Source of the DNA: CAYMEK01 sp964389305
GTDB lineage: Bacteria > Spirochaetota > Spirochaetia > SZUA-6 > DRHE01
Length of the DNA stretch: 64,000 bases
Direction of reading: 5' to 3'
Assembly: GCA_964389305.1 (NCBI GenBank)
Contig: CAYMEK010000009.1
Coordinates: 1 to 64,000 of the forward strand
Shown: piece after piece, positions 41,789 through 50,456 of the stretch
How positions within the stretch are numbered: the stretch's first letter is position 1
Layout of the letters: each line of letters begins with the position of its first letter
The notes under the pieces: model-generated
What the model was told of the DNA's origin: nothing
Databases searched by the model: none
What the model saw: only the letters and a program-made list of their open reading frames with translations
Translations under genes and position numbers: made by a program

Positions 41789-42802
41789 CTAGTCGGATAG
41801 CAGATTGGCACGTTTTTCCCCATTGATCTTATAGTCAGGATTCAGGATGTGCGGTGAGTCTTTCCCACTAAAAAAGTCTGCGGTGATATCGATCGACATT
41901 GCATAAATGCGCCAAAGCGATTCCACGGTTTGGCTGGATACGTGGGGGGTCAAGATTATATTGTCCAGTTTCAGTAAAGGGGAATCCAGGGGCAACGGTT
42001 CCTGGGCAAACACATCCAACGCCGCTCCGGCGATTTTCTTGGCAGCAAGAACTTCGTAGAGCGCCTGCTCATCGATAATATTCCCTCTTGCCGTGTTTAC
42101 GATCACGGACGTGGGTTTCATACTCGAGAGCAGCTGTATGTTTACCAGATGGTGGGTCTGCTGGTTATATGGAAGATGGAGACTGATTACGTCAGCCGTC
42201 CTAAACAGCTCTTTCAGCGGAACCAATTCCACGCCTTTTTCCCGCATGAGCTGTTTTCTCGGAAAAGGATCGTAGGTGATTATACGACAATTGAATCCTT
42301 TTAATAGATCGGCAAGCGCCGGCCCGATCGAGCCAAAACCCAGAATACCCACAGTGCTTTGAATGGTTTCATTGGCGACGTTTTTCGTCCATTTTCCGGT
42401 ATCAACACATTTCTGGTTGATCTTAAGTTTTCGCCTGGCAGCCAGTATCAAAGATAACGCCATTTCAGCAACTCCCAGTGTATTGGCTCCAGTCGTACGT
42501 GCAATGGCAATTCCATACCGGGAGGCGGCTTTCAAATCCACCTTATCATACCCCACACCAAACCGTACCAACAGACGGGTATGATCATGGATTTCTTTGA
42601 ATATGTCCTCTCCATACGGCTCAATGTCTATTATTCCGGCGTCAGCTTCTCGCAGCTGTTCAATCACATTCCGCCGATCATACGGAATTTGGGGAGACCA
42701 TTGATATTTGATACCCAGTTCTGATGCGTATTCACGGGCTTTCTGATTCAGGTGGTCAAAAATCTCTGAAGGTTCCCCAAAAAAAGACACAACTGTTATC
42801 AT
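41789..42802 (-). CDS. D-isomer-specific 2-hydroxyacid dehydrogenase
   Basis: A 337-residue NAD(P)-dependent dehydrogenase of the D-3-phosphoglycerate/D-lactate dehydrogenase family. The nucleotide motif is ILGFGSIGPALADLL, and the catalytic trio is visible as Arg in NTARGNIID, Glu in DVFAQEPLP and His in LTPHVSSQT. The ATG at 42802 (AAGGAG eight bases upstream) is preferred over GTG 42811, which abuts the ribosome site. It lies 33 bp after the oppF-like gene and probably shares its transcript. It would reduce or oxidise a 2-oxo/2-hydroxy acid linked to the imported compound. Confidence 0.87.
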   Translation of the reverse strand: MITVVSFFGEPSEIFDHLNQKAREYASELGIKYQWSPQIPYDRRNVIEQLREADAGIIDIEPYGEDIFKEIHDHTRLLVRFGVGYDKVDLKAASRYGIAIARTTGANTLGVAEMALSLILAARRKLKINQKCVDTGKWTKNVANETIQSTVGILGFGSIGPALADLLKGFNCRIITYDPFPRKQLMREKGVELVPLKELFRTADVISLHLPYNQQTHHLVNIQLLSSMKPTSVIVNTARGNIIDEQALYEVLAAKKIAGAALDVFAQEPLPLDSPLLKLDNIILTPHVSSQTVESLWRIYAMSIDITADFFSGKDSPHILNPDYKINGEKRANLLSD

Positions 42803-42835
42803 TTCATTCACTCCTTGGTTCTCTGCTTATCATCT

Positions 42836-43828
42836 TTAGACGTTGTGACAGGCCACGTTATGCCCGCCACCGAAGTCTCTTAATTTCGGCATTGTTTTCC
42901 TGCATACTTCTGTGACGTAGGAACAACGCGGATGAAACGGACAGCCCGAAGGCACGTTTATAGGACTGGGTACTTCACCCGGTAAAACGATTCTCGTTCG
43001 TTTCTTTTCGATATAGAAATCGGTTGTTGGCACGGCCGATAGCAGTGCCTTTGTGTATGGATGCAGAGGACTCGTATATATATCATCAGCATCCATGATT
43101 TCAACTATTTTCCCCAGATACATCACAGCTATGATGCTGCTGATATGGTGCACTACAGCAAGATCATGAGCGATAAAAACATAGGTGAGGCCTAACTGTT
43201 CTTGTAGTTTCTTGAACAGGTTTATGATCTGGGCTTGAATGGAAACATCCAGGGCCGATACGGGTTCGTCGCAAACGATCAATTTCGGAGAACACGCCAA
43301 AGCTCTGGCAATACCAATACGCTGTCGTTGGCCCCCGCTCATTTCATGCGGGTACCTGCCGCCCATTTGGGGATCTAACTCAACCGTTCTCAACAACTCT
43401 TCGACCCGCTCCCTTATTTGCCCTTTCGATCGGGATTGGTTATCCGCTGTTAATGCTTCCTTTATGATCGAGAAAACGGACTGGCGAGGATCGAGCGAAC
43501 CATAGGGGTCTTGAAATATCAATTGTATATCACGCCGATAGGTATGCATTTCTTTCTCTGACAATTCCGAAATATCCGTGCTCTGATAGCAGATTTTTCC
43601 GCCGGTTGGCTTGTAAATACGAAGAATGCACTTGCCCGTAGTGGTTTTTCCACATCCGCTTTCTCCGACCAGCCCGAAAGTTTCTCCCCTCGTTATAGAG
43701 AAATCAATGCCATCCACTGCCTTTATGAATACGTTCTTTTTCGCTATCAGGGCTTTCCTTAGAGGAAAATACATCCTCAAATTTTCCACTTTCAATAGCG
43801 GATTATCGGGGACGCCTGTTTTATTCAT
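42836..43828 (-). CDS. Oligopeptide/dipeptide-type ABC transporter ATP-binding protein F
   Basis: A 330-residue ATPase of the OppF/DppF class. It has Walker A GESGCGKTT, the Q-loop LIFQDPYGSLDPRQ, signature MSGGQRQRIGIA and Walker B LIVCDEPVSALD. A C-terminal Cys cluster (CPFHPRCSYVTEVC) is the oligopeptide C-terminal domain that can hold an Fe-S centre. It overlaps the preceding OppD-like gene by 8 bp. Partner of the OppD-like ATPase and the two permeases. Confidence 0.92.
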   Translation of the reverse strand: MNKTGVPDNPLLKVENLRMYFPLRKALIAKKNVFIKAVDGIDFSITRGETFGLVGESGCGKTTTGKCILRIYKPTGGKICYQSTDISELSEKEMHTYRRDIQLIFQDPYGSLDPRQSVFSIIKEALTADNQSRSKGQIRERVEELLRTVELDPQMGGRYPHEMSGGQRQRIGIARALACSPKLIVCDEPVSALDVSIQAQIINLFKKLQEQLGLTYVFIAHDLAVVHHISSIIAVMYLGKIVEIMDADDIYTSPLHPYTKALLSAVPTTDFYIEKKRTRIVLPGEVPSPINVPSGCPFHPRCSYVTEVCRKTMPKLRDFGGGHNVACHNV

Positions 43829-44840
43829 CCCCTATTCTCCCCAAATCACGAAAGCAGGCAGCAAAATGTTGGTTTTTACCGACCAAACGCAGCTCGGGAA
43901 ACGGACTCTGCCGGCATTCATCGACAGCAAACGGACATCTCGGCAAAAAAGAGCATGCGGACGGAAGATTCATCAGACCCGGCGGAGCCCCCCAAATAGG
44001 TATCAACTCTTCATCCCTTTTCTGATGCAACCGAGGAACTGATTTTAGCAGACCGGAGGTGTATGGATGTCTTGGAGCGGTGATTATATCCTCAGTAGCT
44101 CCAGATTCGACAATTCTTCCCGCATACATGACGTAGATTCTTTCGGCGTATCTGGTAACAAGCCCTAGATTGTGGGTTACGATAACCAAAGAGGTCTTCA
44201 ATTCCTGCACAATCGACAGAAGAAGCTCCATGACCTGTGCCTGAGTTGTTACATCCAAGGCGGTTGTGGGTTCATCAGCGATTATGAGCCTGGAACGGCA
44301 GGCGATCGCCGTGGCAATCATTACTCTTTGGCGCATCCCGCCGCTCAACTGGAATGGATAGTTTTTCATCCTGCGGGCGGCATCCGGAATCCCGACCCTC
44401 TCCAGTGAGCTCGTGCCCGTCTGCCAAGCGGCCTTCCGATCGGTTTTGGTGTGAATCCTGATCACCTCTGATATTTGAGAGCCGATGGTGAGAACCGGAT
44501 TCAAAGAGGTCATTGGTTCCTGGAAAATCATCGAGATCTCGGCTCCGCGTATCTGCCGCATCTCTCGAGATTTCGGACTGTACTCCAATAGACTCTTACC
44601 TTTGAATACGATCTCGCCGTCTAGAATTTTCCCGGGCGGATCCGGGATCAGCTGCAGTACCGACATCTGGGAAACGGATTTACCGCAGCCGCTTTCCCCT
44701 ACGATGGCGATGATCTCCTTCTCCTTCACCTGGTAGGAAATACCATCTACGGCTTTAACTTCCCCGAATGGGGTAAAGAAAGAGGTTTTTAAGTTGTCGA
44801 CTTTCAACAGGACGGTTGAATCTGCCGTTCGTTCTTTCAT
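43821..44840 (-). CDS. Oligopeptide/dipeptide-type ABC transporter ATP-binding protein D
   Basis: A 339-residue OppD/DppD-class ATPase: Walker A GESGCGKS, Q-loop FQEPMTSLNPV, signature LSGGMRQRVMIA, Walker B LIIADEPTTALD. A C-terminal CSFLPRCPFAVDEC motif matches the oligopeptide-transporter extension. It starts 8 bp after the stop of the OppC-like gene. The whole gene is visibly lower in GC than genes outside this island. Confidence 0.92.
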   Translation of the reverse strand: MKERTADSTVLLKVDNLKTSFFTPFGEVKAVDGISYQVKEKEIIAIVGESGCGKSVSQMSVLQLIPDPPGKILDGEIVFKGKSLLEYSPKSREMRQIRGAEISMIFQEPMTSLNPVLTIGSQISEVIRIHTKTDRKAAWQTGTSSLERVGIPDAARRMKNYPFQLSGGMRQRVMIATAIACRSRLIIADEPTTALDVTTQAQVMELLLSIVQELKTSLVIVTHNLGLVTRYAERIYVMYAGRIVESGATEDIITAPRHPYTSGLLKSVPRLHQKRDEELIPIWGAPPGLMNLPSACSFLPRCPFAVDECRQSPFPELRLVGKNQHFAACFRDLGRIGDE

Positions 44841-44848
44841 TCCGTGAA

Positions 44849-45718
44849 CTACAGCTTTCCCCTTAACCTGGGATCCAACACATCCCGTAGACCATCACCT
44901 ACGATGTTGAACGACACAACGATCAGCATAACGCAGAAGCCGGGCAACAGAGCGAGTGACGGATTGGTGACCAAATAGTTGTATCCTTCGGATACCATAC
45001 TCCCCCAGGCCGGAGTCGGCGGAGAAATACCTACTCCAAGATAACTTAGGGCTGCTTCGATCATGATGGCCACGCCCAGATTCATTGTGAATATCACTAT
45101 GAGAGACGGGATGCAGTTGGGTAATAGGTGCCTGAGTACGATTCTCCATTTTTTCAGACCGATCAAAGCGGCTTCGGTGATAAAGTCATTTTCTTTTATC
45201 GAAAGAACCACGCTATTGGATACACGAATATAGGTCGGGATGACAGCAATGCCTATGGCAATACTGACGCCGAGCACGCCTCCGCCGAACAGTGAAGCCA
45301 AGACCATAGCCAAAATCAAAGGAGGAATGGAAAGATGCGCATCCGTCAGCCTCATAATGGACTGCTCCAGAATCCTGCCGTAATACCCCGCCAAGGTACC
45401 GAGCAGGGTGCCGAGCGTTGCGGCCCATATGCTCGACAAGAGACTCGTAATCAGAGAAATCCGTGCACCGTAGAGGATCCTGGTAAGCAAATCGCGCCCC
45501 AGATTATCAGCGCCCAACGGGTGCGCAGCGGAAGGTCCGGCTAAAGCTTCCTGCAGGGACTGATCTGTCGGATTGTATGGGGTTAGGATTGGTGCAAAAA
45601 CCGCTGCAAATACGAATAAAAAGATTATGACAAAGCAAATCTTGGAAATCACTCCCCTTCCGAAAAAAACCCTGACAACCTGGCGAAACTGCAGTTTCCG
45701 TACTATTGTCTGTTCCAT
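44849..45718 (-). CDS. Oligopeptide/dipeptide-type ABC transporter permease C
   Basis: A 289-residue permease of the OppC/DppC type with an N-terminal cytoplasmic segment and about six spans. NPTDQSLQEALAGPSAAHPLGADNLGRDLLTRI is the OppC_N-type linker (hallmark HPLGTD..GRD). The EAA loop is around ALIGLKKWRIVLRHLLPN. The start overlaps the OppB-like stop (TGATG). Confidence 0.92.
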   Translation of the reverse strand: MEQTIVRKLQFRQVVRVFFGRGVISKICFVIIFLFVFAAVFAPILTPYNPTDQSLQEALAGPSAAHPLGADNLGRDLLTRILYGARISLITSLLSSIWAATLGTLLGTLAGYYGRILEQSIMRLTDAHLSIPPLILAMVLASLFGGGVLGVSIAIGIAVIPTYIRVSNSVVLSIKENDFITEAALIGLKKWRIVLRHLLPNCIPSLIVIFTMNLGVAIMIEAALSYLGVGISPPTPAWGSMVSEGYNYLVTNPSLALLPGFCVMLIVVSFNIVGDGLRDVLDPRLRGKL

Positions 45719-46680
45719 CAGCCTGTCCTCTGACTCTCTCTGATCCGGGGGTCAAAGACACCATAAAGGATGTCGACCAGCAGGTTACACGCGACTACCA
45801 CCAGCGAAATGATCAACACACATCCCTGAACAATCAGATAGTCCCGGCTCGTTACCGCAACCCTCAGCAGTGCTCCTATCCCCGCGATATTGAAGACATT
45901 CTCAACAATCACAGTACCTCCGATAACCATGCGTACCTGCAGAGCGATAATGGTGATGACCGGAATCACGGCGTTTTTGAGAGCGTGCTTCAGCAGGACG
46001 CTCGTTTCTGCCACCCCATTCGCCCTGGCCGTCCGTATATAGTCCTGGTTGATGACCTCCAGCATGTTCGAGCGGGTTTGCCTGGCGATCGAGGCGACAA
46101 GGGCTATTGACAGACTGAGCACAGGCAAGATTGCTCTATAAACATATTGTCCGAAATCCTTGGAGGGGCTTACAAAACCCTGTATCGGCAGGATATTCAG
46201 CTTCACAGCAAACAGATAGATCCCCAGTATGCCGAACCAAAACTGAGGAGTTCCCACACCAATAGTCGACAACAGCGTGATGAACTGGTCGATTGCCGCT
46301 CCCCGTCTGACCGCGCTGATGATGCCGAAAGTTATTCCGACCACCACGGAAAGGGCCAGCGCCGGCAAACCGATCGCCAGTGTTCTTGGAAGTTTCTCCG
46401 CTATGATCACCCTTACCGATCTCTCGTAGGTAACCGAATGCCCCAGATCTCCTCGAAAAATCCCTCCTATCCACAGCAAGTATTGGGTGAGAAGCGGCTT
46501 GTCCAAATTCAGCTCCGCGCGCAGAGCCTCTACGGACTCCTGGGACGCTTCCGAACCCAAAGCCAATCTGGCGGGATCTCCCGGCAGTATGTGCATCAAA
46601 GAAAAGGCAAACAGCGATACCAGGAAGACGACCAGTATGGAAAGGAGAACCCGTTTAGAAATGAATTTCGCCATACGCAA
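45718..46680 (-). CDS. Oligopeptide/dipeptide-type ABC transporter permease B
   Basis: A 320-residue OppB/DppB-type permease. The N-terminal span is followed by LMHILPGDPARLALG and the periplasmic loop YLLWIGGIFRGDLGHSVTY, both family hallmarks. About six spans are present, and the EAA loop is in TARANGVAETSVLLKHALKN. The start is either a TTG at 46680 (GGAG five bases upstream) or the ATG at 46674. A long perfect hairpin separates it from the binding-protein gene, which would lower permease output relative to the binding protein. Confidence 0.92.
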   Translation of the reverse strand: MRMAKFISKRVLLSILVVFLVSLFAFSLMHILPGDPARLALGSEASQESVEALRAELNLDKPLLTQYLLWIGGIFRGDLGHSVTYERSVRVIIAEKLPRTLAIGLPALALSVVVGITFGIISAVRRGAAIDQFITLLSTIGVGTPQFWFGILGIYLFAVKLNILPIQGFVSPSKDFGQYVYRAILPVLSLSIALVASIARQTRSNMLEVINQDYIRTARANGVAETSVLLKHALKNAVIPVITIIALQVRMVIGGTVIVENVFNIAGIGALLRVAVTSRDYLIVQGCVLIISLVVVACNLLVDILYGVFDPRIRESQRTG

Positions 46681-46743
46681 CCCCGCTCCGCAAAGTTACC
46701 GAAAGTACCTGTACTATGAAATCTGTCGATGATTCTAGAAGTC

Positions 46744-46780
46744 CGTGCATGTCATCCACCGTATGCGGATGACATGCACG
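46744..46780 (-). terminator. 14-bp perfect intercistronic stem-loop
   Basis: CGTGCATGTCATCC (46744-46757) and its exact complement (46767-46780) enclose a 9-nt loop. It lies between the binding-protein stop and the permease start. There is no T-run after it on the reverse strand, so it is more likely an mRNA-stabilising or attenuating element than a full terminator. Confidence 0.75.
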
Positions 46781-46820
46781 TAAAATTGACGAACGTACCG
46801 GCTTCTTAGAATAGCCTGTT

Positions 46821-48365
46821 TTATTCGAGCCAGGCTTTCCCCAAGGTTGTCGAATAAAGTGTCGTTTTGGCAAATCCGGTATCATGCAAAGAAGGACTCG
46901 TCACCACCATGGCGGGAACGATCATAACCACCTTCATCATGGTATAGTCTTCAATAATCATAGCCTGAGCCTTGTTGAACAACGCGACTGCGGTTTGCCG
47001 GTCAGAGCTTTGGGCTTTGCGTATCAATTGGTTCAGATCATCGGGATGCAGAAAGGCTTGAACGCCGAGTGCGAAATTGAGCCCCTGAACGAAATTAGCG
47101 GCAATCTGAGAGGCGGCCCCGTTCTCCATGCCCATCGGATGGATAAGCATACCGCCGGGCCAGGTGCCAATAAAGTTCGGATAGTTGCCCGGATCGACGA
47201 TATTGAGCTCGACGTTCACTCCGATTACCGCCAGCTGCTCCTTGATGATTTGACCCAGGTCGACGAGAATAGGCCAGTTCAGCAAGGTCAGGGTAGTATC
47301 AAATCCGTTCGCGTAGCCGGCCTCCGCCAACAACGCTTTCGCTCGTTCGACGTCATACGGATAACCGACCAGATTTTTGTCATAGAAGGCCCCACCCGGA
47401 AGCGCCCATTGATTCGATACCTTTCCATACCCCTTCCCCAGAGCATTGGCGATCTGCTCGGTATTGATTGCACTGCTTACCGCGCGCCTGACCTTCACAT
47501 TGTGGAACGGCTGCCCGGCATCGGTCATATTATAACAAATGGTGTAGGCGGAATAGGGTACGCTGCTTACATTGACGGTGAAGCCTTTTGCGGCCAGGTA
47601 CTTCGCGGTATCGAAATCATCGGTGACCATTGCCTGAATCTCACCGTCCTCCATGGCGGCTCGCGCAACAAGCTCGGTAGAATAGATTGCGGTTTCCATA
47701 TAATCGATTCTCGGCTCTCCCTGCCAATAGTCCTTGAATTTCACAAACTTCATGCCGACGTCATGATCCCAGCTTTCCAACATGAAGGGACCCGTACCGA
47801 CCGGATGCTCCTTGAAATACTCTTCACCGTTGGCTTCATATGCTTCCTTGGAAACCATGTAGCCGACCTGCCGGGCGATGGCGTACGGCAAGAGACTGTC
47901 CCAAGAGGAAAGATGCAGAACGACCGTGTAATCACCCGTCACCTCCACGGATTCCAATTGCGAGAGGAACGACGAGCTCAAGACACCTTTCTCCTTGTAC
48001 ATGTCCAGATTCCATTTGGCGACTTCTGCGGTCAACTCGGTTCCATCTTGGAACAGAATCCCCTCCCTCAATACGATCGTGTAGGTCTTGAGCTTCGGAT
48101 CTTCCTTGATTGATTTGGCCAAATAGGGCTGCGGAGTACCGTTTTCATCAAATTGCAGTAGCTGCTCATAAATGATACTCGCAATTATGCGATCCTCCGG
48201 ATTGCGTACCTTGTACGGCAACAAGGAGGCAACTTCGGACTTGATTGCCAAAGTAAAGCCTTTTTCCGCTTCCTTTTCCTGCACGCCTCCGGCGAAAAGC
48301 GGTACCATACCCATCACAAGCACAAGGGCACAGGCCAGTACAAAAACTCCTTTCTTTGCCTTCAT
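46821..48365 (-). CDS. Peptide/nickel-type (SBP_bac_5) substrate-binding protein
   Basis: A 514-residue extracytoplasmic binding protein. The leader (MKAKKGVFVLACALVLVMG) ends in VPLFAGGVQEKE, the kind of signal-peptide end often seen in spirochaetes. The mature part has the family order: EQLLQFDENGTPQPYLAKS, LREGILFQDGTELTAEV, GTGPFMLESWD, and VRRAVSSAINTEQIANAL. GGAAGGAGAG precedes the ATG at 48365. These proteins bind peptides, opines, glycosides or metal chelates; the linked dehydrogenases suggest a carbon substrate rather than nickel. Confidence 0.9.
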   Translation of the reverse strand: MKAKKGVFVLACALVLVMGMVPLFAGGVQEKEAEKGFTLAIKSEVASLLPYKVRNPEDRIIASIIYEQLLQFDENGTPQPYLAKSIKEDPKLKTYTIVLREGILFQDGTELTAEVAKWNLDMYKEKGVLSSSFLSQLESVEVTGDYTVVLHLSSWDSLLPYAIARQVGYMVSKEAYEANGEEYFKEHPVGTGPFMLESWDHDVGMKFVKFKDYWQGEPRIDYMETAIYSTELVARAAMEDGEIQAMVTDDFDTAKYLAAKGFTVNVSSVPYSAYTICYNMTDAGQPFHNVKVRRAVSSAINTEQIANALGKGYGKVSNQWALPGGAFYDKNLVGYPYDVERAKALLAEAGYANGFDTTLTLLNWPILVDLGQIIKEQLAVIGVNVELNIVDPGNYPNFIGTWPGGMLIHPMGMENGAASQIAANFVQGLNFALGVQAFLHPDDLNQLIRKAQSSDRQTAVALFNKAQAMIIEDYTMMKVVMIVPAMVVTSPSLHDTGFAKTTLYSTTLGKAWLE

Positions 48366-48502
48366 AAACTCTCTCTCCTTCCGTTTTTTTTTGTAGATCC
48401 GTTTTCAACAAACTGCCTTTGAGTTGATCAAATAACACATCTGCGAATCCTCCTATACTGTCATCACCCCCTTCTTCTCCAGCACCTGTATTCCGAAGAG
48501 CT

Positions 48503-49405
48503 TTAGAGTGCCTGGCATTCCTTTTCGAAATGGAGCCACTTCCTGTAATTCATCGATATCGCATCGAATTGCTCTTCTTTGGACAGTCCCCCCATGTCGT
48601 GCTCATCTGAGTATACGGTATTACGGTCGGCGTAAATGTGCTTTCCATAGTCCAGCATGCCGTACATGGCGGCCTTCTCTAAGTAGTGCATCGTCACCAA
48701 ATTGAAGCCCAGGGGAGCCAGGTCATCGAGCTCAACATCCGGAACACCGTTCTTTGACATCACATCCGGGTACATTTTCCAGCCCGGCACATGCTCAGCG
48801 ACTTTTCGGCACTCCTCGAGGGTTTTGAGCCCGATAATAAGGGTCATCTCCGCACCCAACTCGATAGCTCGTAGGCACCGTTCGATGGCTTCATCCAGGC
48901 CGTATCGAAATTTACATTCGGTTCGAGCGATAAGCAGGCAGTCGGTTTCCTTGCAGGCGGCGAGAGACGCCTTGACTTTAGCGAGCCAATTCTCTTTGGA
49001 GACCACCTCGTGTTTGCTCGGCCCGTCCTTGCTGGTCACCAAGCGTTCCCATCCCCTTACTCCGGTCGTGTCATCAATGGTGAGAGCCATGGCGCCCGCT
49101 TTGACCAACCGCGAGGTGGTGCGGTAGGCGTTCAGAGGCGTTTCGCCGTATCCGTCGTCAGCGTCGACGATCAACGGCAGAGGCGAATAGCTGGCGATGC
49201 GATCGGTAGCCCAGACCACTTCATCAGCAGTAAGAAGCGCCATGTCCGGTACTCCGCTCATGCTATAGGCCAATGCACCACCACTCAGCAAGATTGCGTT
49301 AAAGCCGGTCAATTCGGCGGCTCGAGCTGATAGACAGTCATATACACAGGGTGCAAACACCTGTTCCTTTTCGAGCAATTCCCGTAATGTAGTTTTCCTC
49401 TCCAT
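48503..49405 (-). CDS. Isocitrate lyase/PEP mutase superfamily enzyme (oxaloacetate decarboxylase-like)
   Basis: A 300-residue (beta/alpha)8 protein. Family features are VYDCLSARAAELTGF, LSGGALAYSM and the metal-binding acidic tract IVDADDGYGE. The mutase 'EDK' loop and the lyase 'KKCGH' Cys are missing; the corresponding place reads TIDDTTGVRGWE. It is thus neither a standard isocitrate lyase nor PEP mutase, and may be a decarboxylase or retro-aldolase like the PA4872 type. First gene of the low-GC catabolic row, with a palindromic site before it. The ATG at 49405 follows GAGGAA. Confidence 0.82.
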   Translation of the reverse strand: MERKTTLRELLEKEQVFAPCVYDCLSARAAELTGFNAILLSGGALAYSMSGVPDMALLTADEVVWATDRIASYSPLPLIVDADDGYGETPLNAYRTTSRLVKAGAMALTIDDTTGVRGWERLVTSKDGPSKHEVVSKENWLAKVKASLAACKETDCLLIARTECKFRYGLDEAIERCLRAIELGAEMTLIIGLKTLEECRKVAEHVPGWKMYPDVMSKNGVPDVELDDLAPLGFNLVTMHYLEKAAMYGMLDYGKHIYADRNTVYSDEHDMGGLSKEEQFDAISMNYRKWLHFEKECQAL

Positions 49406-49468
49406 CAATGATTCCTCACCCTTACATCGAGTCTAAGTACTATTGGATACTTCTATTATCAATGTAGA

Positions 49469-49481
49469 ATACAACATGTAT
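49469..49481. promoter_or_regulatory. Candidate GntR operator before the lyase-family gene
   Basis: ATACAACATGTAT (49469-49481) is a palindrome with 5-bp arms, ATACA and TGTAT, around a 3-bp centre. It is about 64 bp upstream of the lyase-family start and similar to the motif before the GntR gene. Confidence 0.5.
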
Positions 49482-49527
49482 TTTAAATGCGCAACCCGAA
49501 AATGAATCTTTTATTCGTCCAGATGCT

Positions 49528-49556
49528 TTGCTCAAGCTCCTGAATGACTCTATACT
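49528..49556 (+). promoter_or_regulatory. Promoter of a probably leaderless transcript
   Basis: TTGCTC (49528-49533), 17 bp, TATACT (49551-49556), then six bases and the ATG at 49563. The expected start point falls on the ATG itself. Confidence 0.5.
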
Positions 49557-49562
49557 ACCCGC

Positions 49563-50402
49563 ATGAAACGCTATCCCGGCGACCGCGATTGGCTTCCTCT
49601 GTCGAGCTTGCCGGCTGCCGGCGGCAGGCCGGGGGCAGAGCCTACCGGCGAGGCCTTCCAGAGCCGCTGGATCGACTTCGACCGCGGCATTCGGGTAGGA
49701 AACTTGGAGCCCTGGCAGCGAATCACTCAGATACTGAAATACCACCTGGAGCGGCGCTACGCCACCCCGTTCATCACCGACCGCTGGGGCCGGGGTGTGT
49801 ACTGGCAGTGGATATGCTGGCTTCCACGGGCCAACCGGCAGGCCAAGCCTCACTCCAACCGGGTGAACTTCGGCTGCGCCAAGCTGTTCATTGCGGTGGA
49901 CAAAGCGAGGAGCCTGCTCAAATCTGGGCTGCAGGTGGAGAGAGGATACACGGCGGGGCGGGGAGCCTGTACAGGAACCGGGCTTCAGGAAGATTGGGAC
50001 TGGCACCGTCTTCTGGCGGGGTTCAGGAAAGGAAGCGCACTGGAGGAACAGCTCGCCAGGCTGCTGCTCGAGGAGGGGTTCGCGGCCGAAATAGGCGACT
50101 GGGAGCAAAACGAGGTGCTCGGCCGGGACAACTTCTCCTCCGCGACCCGGCTGCGTACGGCGGCGCGCAGGATACCGCCGGAGCGCTGGGGCGCATTTCA
50201 GCTATACTACCCCCTGCCGGCGGCCGAAGTACGCCGCTGCTCCGGGTACGAGCTGGTCAGGGCGGTTCGGGCGGTCTTCGTCGAGGTAATCCCGGCCATG
50301 AACCTGTGCATGCAGGTTCCTCTCGTGCCGGTAGAGTCTTCTCCGGAAATCGGCGACCTCCGGAACCCTTCCGCATCGAGACCCCGAACAGCCGGCCGCT
50401 AG
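49563..50402 (+). CDS. Hypothetical protein
   Basis: A 279-residue protein I do not recognise. It is Trp/Arg-rich and soluble, with no signal peptide or membrane span. Features that look conserved-like are FITDRWGRGVYWQWICWLPRAN, SNRVNFGCAKLF and RKGSALEEQLARLLLEEGF. The real frame was chosen by its balanced composition; the 301-residue frame overlapping it on the same strand is an Arg/Gly/Ala-rich shadow. The start has a -10 box six bases upstream and no Shine-Dalgarno. It is followed 54 bp later by a UroD-family gene with the same promoter geometry, so the two may share a regulator. Confidence 0.6.
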   Translation: MKRYPGDRDWLPLSSLPAAGGRPGAEPTGEAFQSRWIDFDRGIRVGNLEPWQRITQILKYHLERRYATPFITDRWGRGVYWQWICWLPRANRQAKPHSNRVNFGCAKLFIAVDKARSLLKSGLQVERGYTAGRGACTGTGLQEDWDWHRLLAGFRKGSALEEQLARLLLEEGFAAEIGDWEQNEVLGRDNFSSATRLRTAARRIPPERWGAFQLYYPLPAAEVRRCSGYELVRAVRAVFVEVIPAMNLCMQVPLVPVESSPEIGDLRNPSASRPRTAGR

Positions 50403-50444
50403 AACAATCCTGCATTTCCGATACTTCTCTCCCTGTTTTTCGAC

Positions 50445-50450
50445 TATAAT
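50445..50450 (+). promoter_or_regulatory. -10 box six bases before the second UroD-family gene
   Basis: A perfect TATAAT, then six bases, then GTG at 50457. No clear -35 is seen 16-18 bp upstream. The geometry matches two other starts in the window. Confidence 0.45.
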
Positions 50451-50456
50451 GGGCTC

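Noticed and set aside
49544..50449. 301-residue reading frame overlapping the unknown protein gene
   Set aside because: Arg/Gly/Ala-rich shadow of the 49563-50402 gene with no start signal and no domain.
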